Origin: Chrysomallon squamiferum
Lineage: Eukaryota; Mollusca; Gastropoda; Neomphalida; Peltospiridae
Reading direction: 5' to 3'
Assembly: GCA_012295275.1 (NCBI GenBank)
Contig: CM022667.1
Span: 8,276,038 to 8,340,037 of the forward strand
DNA length: 64,000 nucleotides
Shown here: one piece after another, positions 12,685-25,000 of the stretch
How the letters are laid out: each line of letters begins with the position of its first letter
How positions within the stretch are numbered: the first letter of the stretch is position 1
Notes under the pieces: model-generated
The model's database searches: none
What the model was told of the DNA's origin: nothing
The model's input: only the letters and a program-made list of their open reading frames with translations
Translations under genes and position numbers: made by a program

Positions 12685-12930
12685 GCTGAAAGCAATAATA
12701 ATAATAATAATAATAATTAATAAATAAATAAATAAATAAATAAATAAATATATATATATATTAACTATAAAAACTTTGGTTAAAATTAAAACAATAAAAT
12801 TAGCATCAACAACAACAACAACAACAACAGAAACAATAATAATAGCAATAATACTGACACTAATACTACTAATAATAATACTGCTATTATTATTATCATT
12901 ATTTGTATTAGTAGTAGCAGCAGCAGTATC
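12685..12930. repeat. (AAT)n, (AAAT)n and (CAA)n repeats
   Basis: Simple repeats in succession. Overlapping ORFs on both strands are repeat-encoded and rejected. Confidence 0.75.
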
Positions 12931-13542
12931 ACTGTTAAGATGTCTGACGACAGAAACATCATTCACAATATAAATAAATGATTACAAACACATACTCGCA
13001 AATTAATATTTTACATCTCTATTGTTTTTACTATATTTAGATTGTCTATAAACCATGAACAAACACATTAACGTACATTCACGTGACATCTGGTGACGAA
13101 GGCAAATTACAAATGTACAGAGCGAACAACCAGGTATATATATATATATATAAACAAATGGAAAACAAACATGTTACAATAAAAAATAAAAATAAGATAT
13201 CGATGTTGATGTAACAAAATGTATTTGAAAGGACAAATGTTACAGTTTAACACTGTAAATATTTTTAGGAATAAATTGAATTATTCAGCTTAATTTAGCA
13301 GAGGGACCGGAATTGCATATATATTGATCAAAGTTTATTTATTTATTTATTTATTTACTGATTTATTCATGCATTCATTCATTTCTGTTTTACAGACTGT
13401 TCTACTGATCTGATTTGAAACCTGGCTCGAATATTACGGCTTAAGTTGAGTAATTCAAGATAACAAATTAATATTCGTGTTAGACTTACTTTAATTTTAA
13501 TTACTTTTTAAAGTCATCGTATTCTATATGGACTTCGAATAT

Positions 13543-13667
<125 letters not shown>

Positions 13668-14009
13668 GCTTTACATTATTTGGAAAAACAGTATCATAAA
13701 ATGTATTTTATTTTTGTTTGCTAATGACATTATCTAATAATTCCATTCCAATATTAAATGAAAATTAGCTTTTCAATAAGTCATGTGTTTAAAATGGCTG
13801 ATAATGGAACTAACAGTAACAGAATAATGAGTGCATATTTAAACTCTTACAGATAGATGAAGATAGAAAAATATAGAAACATCTAAAAGAAAATGAAGAA
13901 GAAAAGAAGAAAATAAAAATAATAATAATAATAAAAAGACGGAGAAGCAGAAGAGAAAGAAAAAGAAAGACAAAGAAAAGAAGAAAACAGAAACGCATTG
14001 CAACAATAA

Positions 14010-14019
14010 ATAACAAAAA

Positions 14020-14054
<35 letters not shown>

Positions 14055-14365
14055 GAAGATAAATAAATAAATAAATAAATGAAATGAAATAAAATAAATA
14101 ATAAAGACAAATTTTAATTATCAATTTAAGCCATTAAAAGAAACATGAAAAACAAATTAATAAATAAATACATTACACATACACAAACATAAACAGGCAT
14201 ATACATACAGACACATATATATAGATACATATATACATATATATACAAACATACATTTACAAATACACACACACACATACACACACACAAACAGAAACAC
14301 ACACACAAGCACATACCCCCACACACACATACACACAAGCACACACACACACTCACAAACAAGCA
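14010..14365. repeat. (AAAT)n then (CA)n/(CATA)n repeats
   Basis: AAAT units at about 14014-14100, then CA/CATA-rich DNA to about 14352. No gene is supported. Confidence 0.8.
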
Positions 14366-14539
14366 CGATGCGGAGATCAGTTAATTATGCATGAAGGAAT
14401 TTGTCATCATCACGTTTCGTGGACACAGAAGGGGATTTCCCTTTCGTTACCCAGTGTTCTAAAACGAGGCTTTATGGGTGTGTGTGCAGGTGATAAATGA
14501 CGTCAGTGAAATAATCGAGACAGGTACGCATAAATATAT

Positions 14540-14561
14540 ATATATATATACACACACAAAT

Positions 14562-14621
<60 letters not shown>

Positions 14622-14736
14622 CTTGGAGTGCACTAAATAAACTGTTGTGAAATGTTTCAAATAATTATTTTCTCAAATGTGGTTGGTAATCGAACAGTTA
14701 ATTATTTTATTTTATTTACTTTTATTTTATTTTATT

Positions 14737-14795
<59 letters not shown>

Positions 14796-14800
14796 TATAC
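14540..14800. repeat. (TA)n, (CA)n and (TTTA)n microsatellites
   Basis: TA and CA tracts at about 14535-14616, and TTTA units at about 14703-14797. A full TGACGTCA lies just upstream at 14498-14505. Confidence 0.85.
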
Positions 14801-15012
14801 AATTAGGATAAATATTAATAATATGAATTCTTTATGGGGATTGCGGGATACTTTTATGAAGAGAAGAGGTGAAAATATTTCAAGCATGAATATAAAATAA
14901 TTTGAATATGAAGATATTTATGAGTTTGTGTGATACTTACAGGAGAGAAACGCAGTGTATTTCTAGAGTCATTTCCAACATTCAAGTTAATAGAAAAATT
15001 TAAACGACAGGT

Positions 15013-15121
15013 AAATAAAATAAAACAAAACAAAACAAAATAAAATAAAATAAAATAAAATAAAATAAAATAAAATAAAATAAAATAAATAAAATAAAAT
15101 AAAATAAAATAAAATAAAATA
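15013..15121. repeat. (AAAAT)n pentanucleotide microsatellite
   Basis: About 20 pentanucleotide units including an AAAAC block near the left end. Confidence 0.9.
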
Positions 15122-15342
15122 ACAGTGAAACAAAGGCTATCTTACAATATGCAATTATTATTATTATATATATATATTTTTTTTATCCAACTCTTATACA
15201 GTTTTAGTAAGATTCTCAACAGATTATCAGCAGTTATACTATGTCATACAACAGTTACTTAACACACAAAATATAATGAGAGGAACTCTTGAGCTTTTAT
15301 ATATACTGAAGATACTTGTGTCATTGAATTTGTTCCCAGAGT

Positions 15343-15360
15343 TGGTGTGTGTGTGTGTGT

Positions 15361-15457
<97 letters not shown>
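15343..15457. repeat. (GT)n followed by long (GA)n tract
   Basis: A GT run at 15343-15362 is followed by an uninterrupted GA tract at 15364-15457, giving purine/pyrimidine strand asymmetry and potential triplex formation. Confidence 0.9.
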
Positions 15458-15458
<1 letters not shown>

Positions 15459-15519
15459 ATATGAAAGTATATGTATATTTATTTTTATCTGTGTATTGTT
15501 TGTGCATGTGTTTGTGGAT

Positions 15520-15660
15520 AGACAGACAGACAGACAGGTAGGTAGATAGATATTGATATATACATACGCACATACATACATACATACATACATACATACA
15601 TACATACATACATACATACTACATACATACATTCATACATACATACATACATAGATACAC
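15520..15660. repeat. (GACA)n and (ACAT)n tetranucleotide repeats
   Basis: A short GACA run and a long ACAT run with few interruptions. The predicted Tyr/Val/Cys/Met proteins are artefacts. Confidence 0.9.
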
Positions 15661-15796
15661 AGAAACAAACATACATATTAGAATGGTCTAATAAAATAAA
15701 ATTTCAAAAAGATTAATTTACTAGATTTTATAACAATCTCTTGTGCAGAAGCATACAGGCATTTACACACAAATTCACATTCAGTAGCACATGTTT

Positions 15797-15843
<47 letters not shown>

Positions 15844-16032
15844 CTTAGAAGCATTCTGCACATACTTAACAAACAAAAACACGTTCATAATACATACGTA
15901 CATATTACCTGTTATAAGCTACAACAAAACATTACACGATTAAACTGTGGCTCATAAACGTTACACGCGAGTATAAACTTTCCTTTCTGTTTATTGTATA
16001 CCAGTAAATACTGTGGTAGCCTTGCTTACGTA

Positions 16033-16366
16033 TGACGTTTTAAACAGTATTCAAAAAATATCTGATGTGTTAGTCTCTTGTGACTGTGACGTCTGCCCAT
16101 GACCTTATGCTAATCGTTAATCCGCCATTGTACACAAACAACAGACGATCGCTCATTCATATAAATGAGGTCATCACGTGACTAGTGACGTGTTTCCATC
16201 AGTACCATGTACACAGCCATTTACGCTGGTTCTCGACGAAGACAATCGACTGCTGACGTCTTTGTGACGTATGGCGTAAATAGACTGTTTATTTTTAGAA
16301 ATAGCTTCTATTTCTGGCCTTCCAGGGGGGTATTCCTGTATCGATTGCCGTTCAAATAGCGTCATA
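16033..16366. promoter_or_regulatory. Cluster of CRE/ATF-like, E-box and octamer-like sites
   Basis: TGACGT cores occur at 16033-16038, 16087-16092, 16186-16191, 16254-16259 and 16265-16270, and GCGTCA lies near 16360. The 8-bp palindrome TCACGTGA is at 16174-16181, and ATGCTAAT (POU/octamer-like) at 16107-16114. The stretch is non-repetitive and CpG-containing, between long microsatellites. This looks like a regulatory island, but no transcription start or target gene can be named. The nearest recognised gene is CLPTM1L, about 4.4 kb downstream. Confidence 0.4.
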
Positions 16367-16864
16367 ACGATAACAGAGCGTAAATAATGCAGAGTAATGG
16401 AACTATTTTTTACTTACTTTGTGTACTTTGCTAATGCACATTCTCACTTCTGTTGTCTGTGGTTACCAAGACAGTTGCTAAGGTGACGAAGTGGTCACTG
16501 AACCATATAGTATGTTTTTATGTAGGCCCTAATAACTGTTTTTCTTTTGATTTGATTTTGTACGTGCATTTTCAATTTGCGGGTGTGCATTTGTGTCTAT
16601 CTGCAAGTATATATACATATGCGTATATTGTGTGTGTGTGTGTGTGAGTGTGTGTGTGAGTGTGTGTTTGTCTGTGTGTACTATTATGTACTTGAGTATT
16701 TTCAGGTAATAAAATGATAATTAATGCAATGCTAATTAATATTAATTACGATTCTACTGAATCAGATACACAGACGTATATAGAAAGAAAATAAACATGT
16801 GCAGTATATACACTGAAACGTGTAAGTATATATAGAGATGATTTCTTCTGTAATGTGAGTGTAA

Positions 16865-16868
<4 letters not shown>

Positions 16869-16946
<78 letters not shown>
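16869..16946. repeat. (GA)n microsatellite
   Basis: A perfect GA tract of about 78 bp, preceded by TG-rich sequence at 16630-16675. Confidence 0.9.
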
Positions 16947-16950
<4 letters not shown>

Positions 16951-16999
16951 CAAAGAGACTACATGTACTGGTATGGTTTAGTATGTTGTGATATATTAA

Positions 17000-18538
17000 T
17001 AAACTATCTACCATTACGTAATTATCTCCGTGTCCGGCAGTCTTTTCGTCTGTCTTTCTTTCTCACCTGTGAATGGTTTCTTTAATTCATGTTAATGAAA
17101 TTTATACAAGTAGAAAGAGCGTCATAAATATTTGACTGAATACACTCGACAACGGAGTGCGTATTTCTACACATTAATATAAGAGAAAGATAAAAAGCAA
17201 AACAAGTAATATTACTGTCCAAAACAAGAGTAAAGGAACAGTTCCTGTGTGTGACATAAAATAATGCACTTAACATAAAGCATAGCCCATTGCGATTATT
17301 ATTTGAATTTTTATTTCTTTACACATAGATCAAAAACCAATAATTAATAATATTAATGATGAATGGTTTGCGTTTTACCAGATTGTTTGTTTGTTTATTT
17401 ATTAATTTTATTTATTTTATTTTATTTTATTTTATGTATATACATATACTCATTTATTTATTTATATTTATTTATTTGAATGTATTTTATCAGATCTTTC
17501 AATCTTTCATTTCAAATGGTTGTTATTTTAATTCATTAACTAATTGCTGTTGTTTTTGTTGTTGTTCTTATCATCATCATCATCATCATCATCATCATTA
17601 TTATCATTAAATACTAAAGGTATTTCGTTTCGGCTTCACTCCTTTTCTGATCACTCAAGCATACAGTGCTGCGTGTCAGGTCATGCGGAATCTGCCTCCA
17701 AAGTTCCGGTTCACCGAGCATCGACTTCCGTGTAAACATTTCTAGGAAGACGACAATTAAATGTATTCCAAGAAAAATTCACTTTGACATATATGGGAAT
17801 AAGTCATTTTTAAAATTTATGACAGATATTTACATATTTTTGATTTTTTGGGGGCGGATTTTAAATGGTATTTTTTTTTGACACCAGGTGGAAAACTACT
17901 CGAAGCTGCACTAGTACAAAAAAATTATTTATACCCCGTAATTTCTTTGTGGAAAGTTACCAGTAGAAATTTTAAAAAAAATCCAGTTGTTTGCTTTCTA
18001 ATCTAAATATTAAACTTATAAAGCCTCCCGGATATAGAAACAGGTAATAATAATAACAATAATAATAATAACAATACAGATAATAATAAAATCAAAATGA
18101 AAAAAAAAAAAAAAAAAATAATAATAATAAAAAAGAAAATAAAAAACGAAAGATAAAAGAAAAAATAAAAAAATAATGAAGAAGAAATAATGTAAGTAAA
18201 ATAAAGTAATTAAGAAATGATTAAAAAGAAATTTCAAAACTGAAGAAGGAAAAACAAACTGGCTTGTTTGTATGGTTTGGTTTTGCACATGCGTGTACGT
18301 GGAGTGTACTGTGTCTGTATCTGTGCGTGTGTGCACGTGTGTGTGATCAAAGTATTTGTCTCTCGGTGTATTTGAGACGTCACAGGTTTGTTTAAAATGG
18401 GGAGCAGTCTGAAGCTGTGTGGAATAAAATCGAGCTGCTGACGAGAAGATGGATGTTTCGCAGAATAAATTCTTTTTGATACATCCAGCGGTTCTTTATT
18501 TTGTCTTTTGGGTCTCTTTTCCTTTTATGTTCCAAACT

Positions 18539-18588
<50 letters not shown>

Positions 18589-18803
18589 GAAAGAAAAGAA
18601 GAAGAAGAAAATGAAGAAGAAAACAAAACAAAACAAAACAATCTAGACTAGATTACTTGGTGAATAATGGTAATAACCGAAGCTGAACATAAACAGAATT
18701 CTGTTATACATTATTATAAGAAATTACACATATATTAAACGTATATACAAACATTTATAATTTCTTCTTCTTCTTCTTTTTTTTTTATCACTATCTCTCT
18801 TTT

Positions 18804-18834
<31 letters not shown>

Positions 18835-20680
18835 TAGCCGCACATATATCTAGAACATATTTCTAATATCAGTGACTAGATTTTTCCAGTCAGACTTGAC
18901 TCTATAACTGCTTAGTTTGTTTTAATCATTTAGTGTGACAGTTTTTTTAAAAACAAGTCCTTACTGACGAATTAATTAAAGAGGATTAACAAGAAACAAA
19001 CTGCAGCTTCAAACACCGTTCTTTAGCAGATGATAGCAAAAGTGGTAGAAGTGGATTAGACAGATTATCTCGACTGGGATAGTATAATATCAGTTAAGTT
19101 CTTTACTGACGTCCAGCTGTACAGCTCATCTCTATAAGCAAGATAACAATACATGTATAAAGGAAAATACAAGCAAACAATACATAAACATTTAAAAAAT
19201 ACAGTTTCCCATATCAAAACATATATTTCTAGGGGTAGCTTATACCAGGGGAAAATACCCTAGAATCATTAATGTCATATATGAAAACTAAGGTGGGGGG
19301 TGATTTACTGGGAGAGAATTATACCGGGAGGGAGGTGTCCTAGTATCATCTGTTATTAGGACGAAAGTGAGGATTCCGTCCCAGCAGCCAACTCGTATAA
19401 GGTATTTGTTTATCAGTGTCACGGATATCGGCTACACATCGCCAGGGTATTTTCGTCCATATCACATAATACTCGCCTCGACTGTCATACAGTCTGATAT
19501 GCCCACCAGTAAGTTTCAATCAGTCGTGATTCATAAATAAAGGGGACATTTCTCCACAGACTCTTTCTGACGGATTTGACGATAGGATGTCACAGTACAG
19601 GGCAACAAATTTTTTCTGGGTACTCAGTTTGTATGGGATATTTCGCATGACTAACACCTGACCTTAATGAAACAACCACCCTCATCATCACGTCTTTGAA
19701 AATAATTATCTTCAAAATATAATTTAAACGAAATCGAAATCAAAATCTAATTACGCAAAACCTATTTTAATTTACATTAATATTTATATTAGTGCACATA
19801 AGTTCAGGTTCATTATAATTAGGACGCTACCAACTCAGTCTTTAAAGGTAGTTGAAATATTGTTATAAAATGTTTTTTTTCTCTGAATTTTGTGAGCGTT
19901 TTAAATTTTCATTTGTTAATAACGGCATGTATAACCTAATTTATTATGATGCTTGAAAATAAAATTGAAAAGATTACTTTTATTAGGTTTTTTTAAAGTT
20001 CTTTAATATACATCATTGTAAAAATAGAAACAAAAATAAAATAAAATGCAGTTATTAGTATAAAACTTCTTGGTATAATTATAATTTAATCGAGTCGTCA
20101 TAAAAGTTTTTATTAAATATATTTTCTTCTTCTTTGATGGGAATCAAAAGAATACTATTTCTAATCTTAATAATAATTATATTACTTTTTTTGGTTTTTT
20201 AATCGCGAATTAAAGACTGAATTAAAAATAATTTCACACACACACACAGTTTTTTTGCAACCACCGAAACCAGTCTAAACAACTACCGAAACCAGTCTTT
20301 GCTAGCAAAGTTTGTCGAAAATTCAGTTTTTAAAAACAAAACATAAAAAATAAAATGCTTGTATTTTTAAAGTATACAGTTTTGTCACCGGACAAAAGTT
20401 TGGATAACTGACAGATGTTAAGACATGTAAATCTAAATCAGTATCAGTCACCGATCCAAATCTTTTTCCGGTGAACTCTTTTAAAACTTGAAAACATGTA
20501 AATAACGGAAGCAGAACGCATGCATGTAGTCGGCTGTTTTATTATTCAATTTTCTGTTTTATTTTTAAGGCGTTTTGCAAATTTTTCTTATTTTGTATGA
20601 TTAGTAAGTACATTATAATTTATTTGTTTTTCGATTTACAATTATATTACAAAGTATTTTATTCATAACAAACATTTAAA
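17000..20680. other. Intergenic sequence upstream of CLPTM1L
   Basis: No supported gene. It includes (CAT)n at about 17569-17598, AT tracts at 18546-18584, (TTTA)n at about 18808-18835, and non-repetitive patches near 17630-17740 and 19200-19700. A weak two-copy repeat is seen at about 19240-19290 and 19318-19365. Each copy starts near TATACC and ends near CCTAG-AT-ATCAT. Confidence 0.5.
20123..20250 (-). repeat. Dispersed repeat copy B, inverted relative to copy A
   Basis: Inverted, diverged copy of 12331-12450, located about 0.4 kb upstream of the putative first exon of CLPTM1L. The most conserved part is GGGAATCAAAAGAATACTAT and its continuation. Confidence 0.6.
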
Positions 20681-20699
20681 TGTTTTTTTTAAATTTATA

Positions 20700-20811
20700 A
20701 TGGAACGATCGGACTCCGACTCGTCTAGTGGCCGAGTAAATAAACTTAATAAATTACATACAAAAGCAACATGCATAAATTCAGCTATACATACTGACAT
20801 AGGCCATGTTC
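20700..20811 (+). other. Probable untranslated first exon of CLPTM1L with a uORF
   Basis: A CpG-containing patch has an ATG at 20700 followed by an open frame of acidic/Ser-rich residues up to a consensus donor GTAAGT beginning at 20812. A good acceptor (TTTTTTTTGTAG) ends at 21205, 20 bases before the CLPTM1L start codon. If 20811 is joined to 21206, the upstream frame ends at TAA (21220-21222) three bases before the CLPTM1L ATG. This would make it an upstream ORF of about 42 codons rather than an N-terminal extension. The transcription start is not defined. This is inference from splice signals. Confidence 0.4.
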
Positions 20812-21225
20812 GTAAGTACTAACAAAAATATAATCTTGCAGTTTTAACTTTAGATCTACGCCTTTTCCCAGTTTTCGCTTTTGTCTTGTTTAGTTGTTAA
20901 CACAATAACTTGAATAAGTGAATAACAATTAACAATTTAAAAAAAATAATTTACCATGTTTGTTGTTCTGCTGAAAGTAACTTTGTTGTATCTAATCAAC
21001 AATAATTATTATTTTTATTTTTATTTTATTTTATTTTTATTATTATTATTTTTTCATCATTTATAAGTTAGCAATCGTTCAGAGAAAATCAGGGTTGCAA
21101 ATGCACCAGATATTAACTACTGACATTAATTTTTGAATATTTATATAGCTTATAAAAGGAAAAATTATACCCAGATTTATCAATATTTGTTTGTTTTTTT
21201 TGTAGACTATTTCTGCTGTTAAGAC

Positions 21226-21562
21226 ATGATAAAGTTTTCATGGACACTGGGCATAGCTGTTTTGTTTATTGGGTACATGGGGCATTCTTTGTGGGTCATA
21301 TACACAATCTTTTCACCAACCCCATGTGTATCATCAGAGTCAGGATTCTGCATTCAGCCATATCTTTTGAAAAACCCTGACCTGCAAGTGAGTATATTCA
21401 GTTACATTAATTAAATTAATATATTTGTTAAAACTCACCAGTTATGCTCTTTCTTTTTTATTCTTGTTGTTAATATATAAACAATTTTGCTATTTTATTT
21501 TATTATTATTTAATTTTATTATAATTCAAAAATAACACATTTTGAATATTAATAGTTTTGTA

Positions 21563-21626
<64 letters not shown>

Positions 21627-22023
21627 AAAACTTTTGTATTTGATCAGCTTCAGGTTTTCACTTCACTAAAGGAGACAGATAATTTAAGCCCAAGAGATCG
21701 TAGTTTAGTCTGGAGATATGACAACTTCACTTTAAAGGAAACTGTTGAAAGGTCTGTATAGTAGAATAATGTTTTCAATATCCATACAAGTTGTACAGCT
21801 GGCTAACTTATAATTTTCAGTTTACAAATTTCATCATTTTCTCAAATGATGTTTGCTATGAAAGATTTTAAAGCTTTAAAATCTTTATAGCCAGATTATA
21901 TAATGCATCATTTTTCTTTTTAAATTCGTTAACAAAAATATTTTGAACTGAGAGAATGTTTTAAAATATAAAATACTTTAGAAAGATAACAGATAAAAAA
22001 TAGATTTATAAATTACTTTTGTT

Positions 22024-22058
<35 letters not shown>

Positions 22059-25000
22059 TAAACATTTTTTTCAGGACTTTCAATGTTTCAATTCCAATGA
22101 AAACCAGGAAGAATGGAACACTGTTTTTACATGTTTATGTTCATCCGAAAGGTCATGACCTCACGAGCCAGTACACTTCTCATACAATCGCCAAAATTAC
22201 CACGTATGCCTACCCTAAAGCTGAATTTATTAACCTGCTTGGTGAGACAAAGACTCCTGACGTAAGTAAAGTATAATATTTTTCACTTTCATAAAAATTA
22301 CATGTGAAATAATAAAAAATTTTATGGTTCTGTCATACCAATAAAATTAGTACTTTTGTTTTGTTTTTTACTTTCTTTTTAAAAACTAAATTTACTTTAT
22401 AAAAATATTTCCTGCTCCTGTATCTTTGATACTCTGTCTTTTATCTCTTTCTTTACAGAGAATGAACCTAGAAACTTGTCTGCAACTAAATACCTTGATC
22501 TTACTAACTGTAATTCAAAATGATTGCCACATAAATAGTTTTATCTTCTTTTGTTGAATCAGATAAAGATATTTATTCTTTCCTATAAATTCCAGTCACA
22601 TTTACTCATTATCTTAAGAAATTTTTATTTTATTTTTCATTCAAGAACAAAACTAAACCAGATTCAGACAAAATGATTTCTCACTGGCGACAGAAAGTGT
22701 GTATCAGTGTGATGGACGATTTGATAGCATTTGAAAGAAAAGCAATTCCAGGAGAAATCTATCGATATCTCAGGTACATTTTCCTTCATTTTATTGTTTC
22801 ATTTATGTCAATTATTAATAGATTACAGTATTCCTATTTGACAAGCAGTTAAACTTACTGCAGTTTTTATATATTTCCATGTCATTTGTAAGTTATTTAT
22901 TTATTATAAACTGAGGTGCAAATAATCATCTTTTAAAATTTGTTTTGCAGATTGTCACCAGACGGGAGTTATCTGCCCATGGTGTTTATTGATGAAATGG
23001 CTTTTAGAATGAGAGACTTGTTGGTATGTTTCAACACATTACTACAAACATATCATATAAACATACATTTGATTTATTTTGTGTTTATTTTTTTAAATTC
23101 TTTTTTCGTTTTATATAAAAAAATTTAAAAAAGTATTTATTTATTTATTTATTTATTACAGGTTATAGGAATTAGAATTTAGTTTTAATTAAGTACTGTT
23201 ATAAAAAAATATTTGTTTCATGATTGTCGATAGCTTTTGAATGTATTTAATATCACTTTTTCATCATGTTCCTTGTTTCAGCCAATCAACACAAGCTCAG
23301 TGCAGTTGCCACTGACGATTTCGTATTCACCGATTTCAGTTGGAAAGCTACGTATGTGGACAAACTTTCTCGAGTCCTTCAAGATGCTTAAAAATCTTGG
23401 TAAGAATTCATCAGTTTTCAAATTTGGTTTGTCTTGTATTTTTTTTCTTCTTAAAACCTCTTTTTTTTTTAGATATTTGATATTTACTGATATTTTAACT
23501 GAATATAAAAAGAAGATAAAAAATTAATAGAATGCCTGTAAACACACATTTTCTGTACAAATTTGTCTTTTGTTTCAGGTTTCACAGAGAAAGACACGGA
23601 TGAGATTAAAGGAATATTCGCTGACACAAATTTCTACTTTCTCCTCCTCACTTTTGCTGTGGCTGCTTTTCATGTATGTTTTGAAAATAATTAATTTCTT
23701 ATTTTATTTTAGTTATTTATTTATTTTTATAAATTGGCATTGGGTGCAGTTATCTTTTATATCGTTTTTAAAATGTATAGATTTAAATAAAACCGAAAAT
23801 GTACAAAACATTTCTATCAATTATAAATAAATAAACAATCTATTTTCTCATGTATGTGTTACATTCTGTAATGTTTTAAACACATTTTATTTAAATTGCT
23901 TTTATTATAATTTCTGACATTCTCGTACAAACAGATGGTTATTTGGATGGCATCTTATTTATATAAGGCTTCACCATTCATGTTCTATTTCAAACTTTTA
24001 TATATCTTTTAAATCATCACAATCAAAATAAAAGAAAACAAATTTCTTTTGCAGCTTTTGTTTGATTTTCTGGCCTTTAAGAATGAAATTACTTACTGGA
24101 AACATCGCAAAACAATGGTTGGTTTGTCTACAAGAGCAGGTAGATAACACTTAGTTCATTGGTGAAGTTCAAACAGCAGTCATGATAGCGTTATTTTTCT
24201 TCAGTACATTAATGAGTAACATATTTTATATGTCGTAACTGTAATCATCAAAATCTGTCATTGACATTTAATAGTTTGCAAAGAAAGTAATTACTGTAAA
24301 GGAATGGTAGGTACTTACATATACTATTTTTGACTATTTATTTTACTTTTCGTATACTTTTTTCTCCTTGTTTATAACTCATACTTTTTAATTTCATTTG
24401 TATATTTCTTTATTTCTTTACTGTTTAATTTTAAGTTTATTTATTTAATATTTAGATTGATTTATTTATTTTTTTAGTTATTTATGTTAAATAATTATAT
24501 TGTTGTAATATTATATACTTGTGTTTCAGTTATATGGAGATGTGTGTCAACTGTGATCATATTTTTTTATCTGATGGATGAAAAAACGAGTTTGCTTGTT
24601 CTTATCCCAGCAGGAATTGGTGCCATTATCGAGGTTGTGCCATATTTTTTTCTTTCTTTCTTTGATCATTTCATACAGCATTTTGTTTTTAATTTCTTCT
24701 ACAGTTTTAAACTTTTTATAATTTACATTGATTCTATTTTGTTAGACAACTGAAGATATGTAAATCGTCTAGGGAGTATTTAAAAAAAATCTAATTCTGT
24801 TTCATGTCATGTTGTGCATTGTGGGACGTCAACTACTTTTCTGTTTTGTTTTAAAAACTTGACATTCTTTATATCATACCATCAGAAAAAATATGTAACG
24901 AATGTTAATTTTTAATCTCTTTTCATCACTTTCATTTTGCTAGGTGTGGAAAGTGAAAAAAGCTCTTAAAGTCTCTGTGTCATGGATCAGTGGCTTTCTA

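Noticed and set aside
15259-15676. Many overlapping ORFs around the (GA)n and (ACAT)n tracts
   Set aside because: Arg-Glu, Ser-Leu and Tyr-Val-Cys-Met dipeptide or tetrapeptide repeats; simple repeat artefacts.
16174-16365. 63-codon minus-strand ORF of ordinary composition
   Set aside because: No recognised family, no good splice signals, and it overlaps the CRE/E-box cluster; treated as incidental.
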